Below are positions 1-6,655 of a DNA stretch of 6,932 bases, in pieces. Origin of the DNA: Phycisphaerales bacterium (lineage in GTDB: Bacteria > Planctomycetota > Phycisphaerae > Sedimentisphaerales > Anaerohalosphaeraceae); assembly GCA_003152975.1 (NCBI GenBank), contig PMBP01000057.1, positions 170 through 7,101 on the forward strand, given 5' to 3'. How positions within the stretch are numbered: the stretch's first letter is position 1; each line of letters begins with the position of its first letter. The translations under genes were made by a program, and so were the position numbers. The notes under the pieces were generated by a model. That model saw nothing but the letters and a program-made list of their open reading frames with translations, did not search any database and had not been told where the DNA came from.

Positions 1-1037
1 CTCAGAATACTCTCAATGGCCCGCGGAAGGTACGGAGCGCGGTTATAGGTGGGAATCACGACCGAGATCGCCGGCTTCGTCTGCGAGGGGTCGAGGGAGG
101 AAACCGGCAGAGACGATCCCGCCCGATCCAGGGAAGCGCCCGAACAAGAAGAACACGAGGCAGAACAGGCCGGAACAACGCACCGACTGGATTCCGGCAC
201 AGATATGCCGACAGACTCGTTCTGCCGCCCAAGCCGGCGGACCTCGAATTGGAATTGATCCTGCCAGAGGAGCATGGTGTTGATTCGGTCAGCCTTGAGG
301 AACATCAATGCGGAAAAGGCCTTTTCGCGATCGGTCGCCGGATTGGCGAGGAAATGGTTGAGGATGTCACAGGACAGGCCTTCGATGTCCCGAGAGCTGT
401 ATTCCGTAAAGACAAGGCGGTCGCCAAATCGTTCGACGGCCCATTTGTGATTACTGACTTTGGCGTAATCGAAGAACAAGTCCTTGCCGCGGGTGGGTGT
501 TTCGATATACCCCTGCCGGCCGATCCGCATCAGTTCGCGGCAGGCCTTTTCCGGATCGCCGACATGTTCGAGAACATGGGAACAGAACACCAAATCGAAT
601 TCCTTGTCGACAAACGGCAACCGCTCGATATTGCACTCATAAACAGGCCGGCCCTGCAATTCCTTGAAGGCCGCCCCCGCCCGGCCCACCTGGTTATCGC
701 TGACCGTCAGATCGGCCAGATGGGTCGCCAGGGGAAACGGATCGTTGCCGCTGCCGATATCGAGCACCTTCCAGCCCGGCTGGATCCCAAAATCGAAGGC
801 GCGGGATTGGTACAGGTACCGGCTCATGAAGTTCGGCTGGGTCTGCAGCAGATCATAGACGGCCTTCAAAAACGCGATGGCCTTGCCGGGGTGGGCATCG
901 ACAATCTGCTCGCAGGCATCCAGGGCATTCAACAACCGCCCGGCCTGCAGTTCCGCGTTGACGACAGCGACGGCCCGGTCGTAACTGGAAACATCAGCGA
1001 TGAATTTGTTTCGTGAATTCGGAATTGGGTCGGCCAT
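1..1037 (-). CDS. Class I methyltransferase apparently fused to a family 2 glycosyltransferase (partial)
   Basis: Starts at ATG 1037, 33 bases after the fusion gene, with AAAGGA about 10 bases upstream. It stays open to the left edge, so its end is missing; 345 residues are visible. Residues about 70-180 are a SAM methyltransferase: WKVLDIGSGNDPFP (89-102, motif I), CNIERLPF (135-142) and FDLVFCSHVLEHV (147-159, motif IV type). The methyltransferase-like part ends near FQFEVRRL (262-269). A linker of about 50 residues rich in Ser, Pro and Cys follows. Then ISVVIPTYNRAPYLPRAIESIL (from 324) is the classic N-terminal nucleotide-binding strand and helix of GT2 glycosyltransferases. The DxD and catalytic regions lie outside. 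The single open frame through both domains supports a bifunctional enzyme. The linker's composition leaves room for a frameshift or for a separate GT2 gene starting at a GTG at 200. The sugar, acceptor and methylation site are unknown. The first 65 residues are probably helical and have no recognised motif. Confidence 0.8.
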   Translation of the reverse strand, partial: MADPIPNSRNKFIADVSSYDRAVAVVNAELQAGRLLNALDACEQIVDAHPGKAIAFLKAVYDLLQTQPNFMSRYLYQSRAFDFGIQPGWKVLDIGSGNDPFPLATHLADLTVSDNQVGRAGAAFKELQGRPVYECNIERLPFVDKEFDLVFCSHVLEHVGDPEKACRELMRIGRQGYIETPTRGKDLFFDYAKVSNHKWAVERFGDRLVFTEYSSRDIEGLSCDILNHFLANPATDREKAFSALMFLKADRINTMLLWQDQFQFEVRRLGRQNESVGISVPESSRCVVPACSASCSSCSGASLDRAGSSLPVSSLDPSQTKPAISVVIPTYNRAPYLPRAIESIL

Positions 1038-1070
1038 GAATTTGTTTTCCTTTTCTCGAGTGCCAATCGT

Positions 1071-3902
1071 TCATCGAATCCAGTCGCATCTTCGGCACAG
1101 ATGCAGCGACCGGTTCCCGTGCAACAGGTCCCGATACACCGTTTGAATGGTTTCTTTGCTCAGAATCGAGGATAGGGTGTCGGAAAGCAGATTGCCAAAC
1201 GAATGCCGATATTTCCAATCCAGACAGCACAGAATAACGCTTCCGTCGGGCCCGATGGACAGGTCTCGAATCGGGGCCATGCAGGGTTTGTTCAGGTCCA
1301 TCGGCGGGCGGTCATACTGGTCCAGTCGGCCGTCCAGCCGAGCCAGGAAAACTTTGTATGGAATGTTGACTTGCAGGCGAGCCAACCGTTCGTATTCGGA
1401 CAGGCTGTAGGCGCTAACGGCCAGATTCCAGATCCCCAACGCGGCCAGTTCGTCGGCGATTGTCTGCGTCAGATAAAATCCGTTGGTCAGAATCAGCACT
1501 CTGGCCCCGGAACAAACACGCCGGGAATACTCGATGAAACTGAACAGACGCGGATCGATCAGGGGTTCGTTGTAAATATGGAACGCGATAACGCCATCAA
1601 AACCGACGGCTGCCAGTTCATCGATTGTATTCCGAACCACGCGGGCGGGTAACACTCGTTTTTCAGTCTGTCCATGAAGCGGGCAACGGGTATGAACCGA
1701 TGCATAATTGCACAAATTGGACAGTTGGAAGGAGACCCGCCGAACCTGACGGATCAAGGGACCGGCGGCATCGGCGGGGCAGGCCGTATCGGTTTTCTGA
1801 AAATAGTTGTCATAGTTGACCTCGCTTCTCCGGTAGAGGTCGTTTCGAAACTCCCGCACGGATTCGGGCTCCGCTTTAGTCTGCGAGTTTGTTTTCCCCT
1901 CGAATCCGTCGAATATTGATTGCAGCCGAAGGTTAAAATCGCGTTGGGTCACGGTTCGATCATACCCCAAACCCTTTAGACAAAGGTCCAAGTCGGCCCT
2001 TTGCGTTGACGACAGGCCGGGTGTCTGACAGGCATCCATCGAAGACAAGTCGGTCGTAAGCCGGTCCCAAGGCACAGAATACGGTAGTTCAAGATCGCGG
2101 ACGGAAAAGACCGGTTTACCCCAAAACAGACTTTCCAGACCGGCCGTACTGAAGACCGAAGTCAATACCAGGTCCGCGGCCTGAATGGATTCTTTCAGAT
2201 AATCCCGGATGAGGCAGACCTCGAATCCGTAATCGGTCAGCAACCGGCGATAGGCCTCGCCGGCCTTGTCGTCCGGGTGGAGTTTGATCTGGACCGCATA
2301 CTCGGATGCGGGGAGCTTGCCGATCAGTTGATGCAGGATTCCGTAGGTCAGTGACGGCTGGCTGATCACCAGGGCAATCTTCCGCCCGGAAGGAACCCAT
2401 TTGGTTTTCAGCTCCCGGATGGAAGCGGAAATTACCGCGTTGGGCCCGAGGCATCTCCAATCACATCCGACCACCTCTGTGGCTTCGACCGGATAACGAC
2501 CGCGCTGAGTCAGGGTTCCTGGCGCATCGGAGCCGAACAGGATAGTCTTGTTGGGAATGATCCGCCCATCGCAGCCCTTGGCCAGATCGGGCCGCTCGAC
2601 AATATCGTCATGGAGATAGTACTCGTGCTCCGAATGGATAAAAGCATGTTGCAGGCCGAGGGATGGAATGCCTCGTTGGTGGGCCTCGATGATCATAGCC
2701 CGTGCATATAATCCGATCTCGTACACGGCAAGGATGGCTTTGGGCCGGATGGCGTCAAGGACCCGCCGGGCCATCATCATCGCGGGGATGCAGCGTAAGG
2801 CCAGGTGATCGACAAATATCCTTTGCCAGAACGATGCGAGGGGAGATACCAGACTGATACCTTTCCAGGATATCGCCTGATGAAACTCCGGGCTTTGGAT
2901 CAACTCCTGGAAAGTCTGTTGCAGGCCGGATCGGCACTGCCGGGCAAAGCCCTCGATTGATTCAGAATTATATTCATCCAGAAATACCGATGGCCAATCG
3001 CCCAAGGACGAGCTGATCACGGTATCGATGTACGATTTGACCCCTCCGTTAATCTGGAAGTAATACGGCAATTCGACGCGGACGGGCGAAAGACCTCGTT
3101 CCCGGAAGAACGGCCGGAACGGTTCATAGTAGGAATCGATTCGTCCCTGATCCAGCGTCTGGGTCCAGGCCCGGGGAAACGACAATAACAGGACAGGATT
3201 ATCCCCGACGGGTTGGCCAGGTCGGACCCTTCGCAGCGAAGACACATACTCCCGAATGGCGGCCGGCTGGCCTTCTTCCAATCGGCGACACGGATCGTCG
3301 GGGCGAGAGTCCCTGGGCCGCGATTCGGCCGTTGTGGAGGCGGCATCGAGTTGGCGGTATTCAATCGGAATCTCGTATCGCTGGGAAATCAGGGAGACAA
3401 CCGCTTTCTGGTGGTCATTCCATCGTGCGGCCAGAACCAGTCGAGACGGCCGGAACCGCTCGATCAGATCCGTAAGATATTCGATCAACTCGACGGTTTC
3501 CTGCAATGCCGCCGCCGAACCCAGATAGCAGACCTCCGGAAGAAAGTGCCACAGGGAAATCCCCTCGAACCTCAGCCATTCACGAAGAGGGCGCCCCCCA
3601 ACCGGCGTACGGGAAATCGCATCCAATTGGGCAATCCAGCGAAGGTGGAGGTCCCGCTGTCGTTTGGTTATCGCCGTAAAACCGAACCCCTTCGCCTGCT
3701 CGATGACTTTGGCATGATCCAAATCCCGCAGCGATTCCAGAACCGGTTCGGCACAAGAGGATGCGTCACACCGATAGAAGTACTTCCATCGATACGGCGA
3801 AGTCAGCCGCTCGTCGGCAGTCCAAAAGACCTCCAGAGTTCCCGTCACAGGGGTACCAGGTAAGCTCGTTGGATTCGAATGGGTTTCGAATACAGATTTC
3901 AT
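1071..3902 (-). CDS. Fusion protein: GT-B-like surface-carbohydrate glycosyltransferase plus C-terminal radical SAM/SPASM domain
   Basis: A 943-residue cytoplasmic-looking protein with no signal peptide or membrane segment. Residues 1-230 are not assigned. Residues 235-665 resemble GT-B capsule/surface-carbohydrate transferases: GIPSLGLQHA (411-420), VVGCDWRC (477-484), IKLHP (539-543), and the donor-site block TSVFSTAGLESLFWGKPV (581-598, Glu590). From about 715 a radical SAM domain follows: FQLSNLCNYASVHTRCPLH (725-743) with Cys731 and Cys740, FHIYNEP (774-780; NEP resembles the SAM-binding GEP motif), and ILTNGF (804-809). The C-terminal SPASM module is marked by Cys874, GPDGSVILCC (Cys892, Cys893) and the terminal CRRCDW (Cys936, Cys939). 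The Cys-x8-Cys-x2-His spacing is not the usual CX3CX2C. The ATG at 3902 is the only start, as an in-frame TAA lies 21 bases upstream; its ribosome site is weak and the gap from the previous gene is 53 bases. Inferred job: sugar transfer linked to a radical modification. Confidence is high for both domains, low for the chemistry. Confidence 0.86.
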   Translation of the reverse strand: MKSVFETHSNPTSLPGTPVTGTLEVFWTADERLTSPYRWKYFYRCDASSCAEPVLESLRDLDHAKVIEQAKGFGFTAITKRQRDLHLRWIAQLDAISRTPVGGRPLREWLRFEGISLWHFLPEVCYLGSAAALQETVELIEYLTDLIERFRPSRLVLAARWNDHQKAVVSLISQRYEIPIEYRQLDAASTTAESRPRDSRPDDPCRRLEEGQPAAIREYVSSLRRVRPGQPVGDNPVLLLSFPRAWTQTLDQGRIDSYYEPFRPFFRERGLSPVRVELPYYFQINGGVKSYIDTVISSSLGDWPSVFLDEYNSESIEGFARQCRSGLQQTFQELIQSPEFHQAISWKGISLVSPLASFWQRIFVDHLALRCIPAMMMARRVLDAIRPKAILAVYEIGLYARAMIIEAHQRGIPSLGLQHAFIHSEHEYYLHDDIVERPDLAKGCDGRIIPNKTILFGSDAPGTLTQRGRYPVEATEVVGCDWRCLGPNAVISASIRELKTKWVPSGRKIALVISQPSLTYGILHQLIGKLPASEYAVQIKLHPDDKAGEAYRRLLTDYGFEVCLIRDYLKESIQAADLVLTSVFSTAGLESLFWGKPVFSVRDLELPYSVPWDRLTTDLSSMDACQTPGLSSTQRADLDLCLKGLGYDRTVTQRDFNLRLQSIFDGFEGKTNSQTKAEPESVREFRNDLYRRSEVNYDNYFQKTDTACPADAAGPLIRQVRRVSFQLSNLCNYASVHTRCPLHGQTEKRVLPARVVRNTIDELAAVGFDGVIAFHIYNEPLIDPRLFSFIEYSRRVCSGARVLILTNGFYLTQTIADELAALGIWNLAVSAYSLSEYERLARLQVNIPYKVFLARLDGRLDQYDRPPMDLNKPCMAPIRDLSIGPDGSVILCCLDWKYRHSFGNLLSDTLSSILSKETIQTVYRDLLHGNRSLHLCRRCDWIR

Positions 3903-3955
3903 CGGGGGCTCAACGGTTTCGGATTATGATTTCCCATCGTTCTTTTCTTCACAGA

Positions 3956-4747
3956 TTAGCGGCATGTGACTTCCACAAAGTGCCACGGCTGCAGAATATA
4001 CCCGTTGACCTGCCAACCATCCAGGATTTCTGTGGCGTCCGGCGAATTCGCATAGAGTTCCTTCTCGGCCGCGAAACGCCCGGCATCGAAAAAGGTATCC
4101 TCAACGAACCGAACATCCGAAACCCGTGAGTTCTTCCGGAGTATCTTTTCGATATAGGAACGGCTGTAGATGTTGAAATAATGAAAGCTGACAGGTTCCC
4201 CCTGTCCATCGAATTCTTCCTGATCGGATTGCCCCGTAAACCATCCCGGATGCGTTTCGGGGCTATACACTTCCTGAATACGAAAGCTGCGATCGCCGGC
4301 CAGCATCCGAACCAGAACCTTGCGACGGGCAACCCGAACCAACTGTTCGAAGGGAATCTTGATCGATGGCAGATGCAGAAAGACATTCGCCGACACGACG
4401 ATATCAAAGGACTGGTCCTCAAACGGCAGGGCAAAAATATCCCCCTGGACAAAGGTCGTGGCGGTGTCGCCCTTCCAGGCCCGACGGGCAACCTCGATAT
4501 AATACCCCGTGGCGTCCACTCCCGTGTAGTCAAAGGAACGCGGAATCGCCTGCTTGAGACTCCGATAGTAATGCCCCGCTCCGCACCCGACATCCAACAC
4601 CCGGTCGCCGTCCTGAAGCCAGGGTTGAATCCGGGCGGCAACCGCTTTGGAGCTTTCCATCTCCGGCAGTTCCCCCACCGCCCGTCGGTACAGCAGGTCG
4701 CCGTATTCCTTCTGACGATCCCAGATTCGCCACGCGTCCGTTTTCAT
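3956..4747 (-). CDS. Class I SAM-dependent methyltransferase, candidate tailoring enzyme of the acetamidino sugar
   Basis: A 263-residue Rossmann-fold methyltransferase. Motif I is VLDVGCGAGH (residues 50-59), the acidic loop of strand 2 is GVDAT (76-80), QGDIFALPF (101-109) forms the next loop, and FDIVVSANVFLHLP (114-127) is the motif IV region. The C-terminal part is rich in aromatic residues (FHYFNIYSRSYIEKIL, then WQVNGYILQPWHFVEV near the end), which may form a substrate lid. I chose ATG at 4747: it lies 17 bases after the amidotransferase stop with GAGGAAGGA in front. An in-frame ATG at 4840 would overlap the previous gene by 76 bases and add 31 residues with no homology feel. The acceptor is unknown. 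Its place directly behind a WbpG/PseA-type enzyme recalls Campylobacter PtmG-PtmH, where the acetimidoyl group of legionaminic acid is N-methylated; that parallel is inference. O-methylation of a glycan or a small-molecule acceptor is also possible. Confidence 0.87.
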   Translation of the reverse strand: MKTDAWRIWDRQKEYGDLLYRRAVGELPEMESSKAVAARIQPWLQDGDRVLDVGCGAGHYYRSLKQAIPRSFDYTGVDATGYYIEVARRAWKGDTATTFVQGDIFALPFEDQSFDIVVSANVFLHLPSIKIPFEQLVRVARRKVLVRMLAGDRSFRIQEVYSPETHPGWFTGQSDQEEFDGQGEPVSFHYFNIYSRSYIEKILRKNSRVSDVRFVEDTFFDAGRFAAEKELYANSPDATEILDGWQVNGYILQPWHFVEVTCR

Positions 4748-4757
4748 GTTCTTGCCA

Positions 4758-4764
4758 TCCTTCC
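4758..4764 (-). promoter_or_regulatory. Ribosome binding site deciding the methyltransferase start
   Basis: GGAAGGA on the minus strand, immediately after the amidotransferase TGA (4767-4765) and 10 bases before ATG at 4747. It favours the short form over the in-frame ATG at 4840. Confidence 0.5.
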
Positions 4765-5973
4765 TCAGGACACCCTGTGTCGAAGCATCCACGGGTCGCC
4801 TTCCTTTTTCCACAGGTGCGGCGAGCGGAACCGGTCGCACAGTTCCAGAAACCGCTCGGATTTGATGCCGATATAATCCATGACTTCCTGAAAGTATTTT
4901 TTCGGAAATTCACCGTCAAACCGATGGACCAGGGCAACGCCTTCGTCCCGGGTAATGTGCCGGTTGCGAATTTCGTGCGAGGCGTCATAGGTCGCCCGGC
5001 CGATCCCGAACTTGATAAAGGTTGTGTAATAGTGGAACCCGTCGATGCGGTCGTCAAGACTGGAATACTTGGTAAAGGTTCCTTCGCTTCGAACGGGATT
5101 GGCCTCAAATCCGGAATGCTCGACGGAATAGTAATACGCCTCCTGCGGCGTCCACTTGAGGTAATATCCGAGGTAATGAACTTCGACATTTCCCCCTTCG
5201 AACTCTTCGGCCGGGGCCGGCAGATAGGTCAGAATATCGTTGAGGGTCAACTTGTATTCGTCTAGAAGCCGCCGAACGGGGACCCCGGAGATCGTCAAGT
5301 CGTTGAGCCCTTTCATCGTATGAAAGGATTTGTCTCGCAGCGAATCCGCGTTGTCCGAGACCGGATTGCCATATTCGGCCTCGTTCTCGCCGTAGAAGAC
5401 CAGAGGAGTCTTATACTGCAACGCGATTTTGGGAGGCAGGTTTTTCTGGCCGAGGATGAACGGTTGAAAGGGATGCAGCAGGTTTTCCATCGCGAGGCGC
5501 GTGAGCAACGCGTGAACGCGGGCGTTGTAGTTGAACGACAGGTTGTCGAATCCGCCGACATACAGCCAGTTGCGGAAATTCTTGATGCCGATGTCCGTAT
5601 AGAGCATCGGCGGCCAGGTCACCGTCAGCGGATGCATCCCGTACTTGTATTTGAGCAGGTGGGCGGCGTAGATGCTGTCCTTGCCTCCGCTGCCGGGGAC
5701 AATGCAGTCGTAGTGGCCGTCACTGCGGCGATACCGATCCAGCAACCCAAACAGTTGTTCTTCCCGCTGCGTCCAATCGATCCGCTCCTTCTGTTCGGCG
5801 TATCGGCAGGCGTCGCAGATTCCTTCGTCGTCAAAGTGAAGGGTACGGTGTCGGTGTTCCGTCGTATGCTTGAATTCGACGGTCGAACACGGACGCTGGT
5901 TGCTGATCACGCAGCGCCGGCAGAACCGCACTTCCTGCGGAAGTCCAAATCGGGCCTCAAGGATCTCAGACAA
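4765..5973 (-). CDS. N-acetyl sugar amidotransferase, WbpG/PseA/WbuX family
   Basis: A 402-residue protein of full family length. Members are ATP-dependent PP-loop enzymes that, with ammonia from HisH/HisF partners, turn an N-acetyl group of a sugar into an acetamidino group. Known products are the acetamidino-mannuronic acid of Pseudomonas O-antigen (WbpG) and acetamidino nonulosonates (PseA and relatives). Visible: CxxC at Cys18/Cys21 in FCRRCVISNQRP, a second pair Cys53/Cys56 in GICDACRYAE (together a likely metal knuckle), the PP-loop PGSGGKDS at 93-100 for ATP activation, HPLTVTWPP (114-122), FYGENEAEYGN (193-203), and an aromatic-rich YYLKWTPQEAYYYS (270-283). The start is TTG at 5973: no ATG or GTG is available upstream in frame, the first internal Met is residue 113, and the conserved RFGLPQEVRFC block begins 8 residues in. 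The TTG overlaps the hisH stop by 8 bases. The substrate sugar cannot be read from the sequence; paralogous subfamilies are hard to tell apart, so no symbol is assigned. Confidence 0.93.
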   Translation of the reverse strand: MSEILEARFGLPQEVRFCRRCVISNQRPCSTVEFKHTTEHRHRTLHFDDEGICDACRYAEQKERIDWTQREEQLFGLLDRYRRSDGHYDCIVPGSGGKDSIYAAHLLKYKYGMHPLTVTWPPMLYTDIGIKNFRNWLYVGGFDNLSFNYNARVHALLTRLAMENLLHPFQPFILGQKNLPPKIALQYKTPLVFYGENEAEYGNPVSDNADSLRDKSFHTMKGLNDLTISGVPVRRLLDEYKLTLNDILTYLPAPAEEFEGGNVEVHYLGYYLKWTPQEAYYYSVEHSGFEANPVRSEGTFTKYSSLDDRIDGFHYYTTFIKFGIGRATYDASHEIRNRHITRDEGVALVHRFDGEFPKKYFQEVMDYIGIKSERFLELCDRFRSPHLWKKEGDPWMLRHRVS

Positions 5974-6655
5974 GACATTCTCTCCGTACGGACTCGAGTT
6001 TCGCGCGGAAATTTCGGTAGATGGAAATCCCCGCAGGCCCGCTTTTTTCGGGGTGGAATTGACACGCGAACAAAGCGCCGGCCTGGATCACGGAAGCAAA
6101 ATCGATCTGGCCATACCGGCTCACGGCCAGGATTATCGACGGATCCCGCGGAACGACAAAGTAGGAATGAACAAAATACATATCCGCATCACAGGCCAGA
6201 CCCTCCAGGATGGAACCCTTCCAATCGCCGGATTGAGTCGTCGGACGGATTCGATTCCAGCCAACCTGAGGCACCTTCAGGATCCGGCCCTCATCGTCCC
6301 GGGGATTATCAAATCGGATGACCCGGCCGTCCAGCAAATTCAAACCCGCATGCAGGCCGAACTCGTCGCTTTCGGTCATCAACAATTGCATCCCCAAGCA
6401 GATTCCCATCAGGGGTTTTTGCCGACGGACCACCCGATGGAGAATCTCGACCAAACCCAGGTGATGCAACGATTCCATGGCGTCGCCAAACGCGCCGACG
6501 CCGGGGAGAATGACCCCGTCGGCGGATTCGATCCGGGCCGGGTCGGCCGTAATCACGGCCGCCAGTCCCACGGCCTCGCAGGCCCGCTGCACGCTGCACA
6601 CATTTCCCATCTGGTAATCCACAATTGAAACGGAGGGCCCCTTCAACTCAGACAC
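5966..6655 (-). CDS. hisH: HisH-like glutamine amidotransferase subunit (glutaminase)
   Basis: A 229-residue class I glutamine amidotransferase of normal HisH length (about 200-215) plus a short tail. It hydrolyses glutamine and delivers ammonia to a HisF-type partner in the cytoplasm. Visible landmarks: N-terminal VSIVDYQMGN (residues 8-17), PGVGAFGDAM (51-60), the nucleophile elbow GICLGMQ with Cys86, VGWNRI (131-136), FVHSYFV (161-167), and the FHPEKSG box giving His201 and Glu203. The catalytic triad is therefore complete. The start is GTG at 6655, chosen because AAGGAGG lies 6 bases upstream and the translation from there matches the HisH N-terminus; no ATG fits. It overlaps the hisF stop by 8 bases and the next gene by 8 bases, implying translational coupling. 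A plain histidine-pathway HisH cannot be excluded from its sequence, but the adjacent sugar amidotransferase makes the HisH2-type ammonia supplier for acetamidino-sugar synthesis more likely. Confidence 0.93.
   Translation of the reverse strand: MSELKGPSVSIVDYQMGNVCSVQRACEAVGLAAVITADPARIESADGVILPGVGAFGDAMESLHHLGLVEILHRVVRRQKPLMGICLGMQLLMTESDEFGLHAGLNLLDGRVIRFDNPRDDEGRILKVPQVGWNRIRPTTQSGDWKGSILEGLACDADMYFVHSYFVVPRDPSIILAVSRYGQIDFASVIQAGALFACQFHPEKSGPAGISIYRNFRAKLESVRRECLV
5982..5985 (-). promoter_or_regulatory. Ribosome binding site supporting the TTG start of the sugar amidotransferase
   Basis: On the minus strand this reads GGAG, 8 bases before the TTG at 5973-5971 and inside the 3' end of hisH. 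An out-of-frame ATG (5979-5977) lies between them, but it cannot give the amidotransferase frame. Confidence 0.55.

Noticed and set aside
144..167. CX3CX2C in the linker of the left-edge gene as a radical SAM cluster motif
   Set aside because: The spacing fits, but the GT2 opening motif follows within about 25 residues, leaving no room for a radical SAM barrel. Likely chance in a Ser/Cys-rich stretch.
249..1016. Plus-strand open frame of 255 codons
   Set aside because: It is antisense to the methyltransferase whose motif I and motif IV are plain on the minus strand. No recognisable domain, no good ribosome site.
3213..3863. Plus-strand open frame of 216 codons
   Set aside because: Antisense to the N-terminal part of the 943-residue fusion; Arg-rich translation typical of a shadow frame.
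3903..3955. Possible internal promoter in the 53-base gap before the fusion gene
   Set aside because: It is the longest gap in the window, but I see no convincing -35/-10 pair or hairpin; read-through from upstream is simpler.
4748..4840. Longer methyltransferase form starting at ATG 4840
   Set aside because: It would overlap the amidotransferase by 76 bases and add 31 residues without family character, whereas ATG 4747 follows a ribosome site and a 17-base gap.
4181..4876. Plus-strand open frame of 231 codons
   Set aside because: Antisense to the methyltransferase gene and the end of the amidotransferase gene; no domain signal.
4530..5189. Minus-strand open frame of 219 codons in another frame (and a similar one at 3949-4641)
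   Set aside because: Both are out-of-frame readings of the amidotransferase and methyltransferase genes. They are rich in Arg, Ser and Pro and lack motifs.
5320..6321. Plus-strand open frame of 333 codons
   Set aside because: It lies antisense across the hisH/amidotransferase joint, where both minus-strand genes have clear catalytic motifs. The translation shows no family motif, and long antisense frames are common at this GC content.
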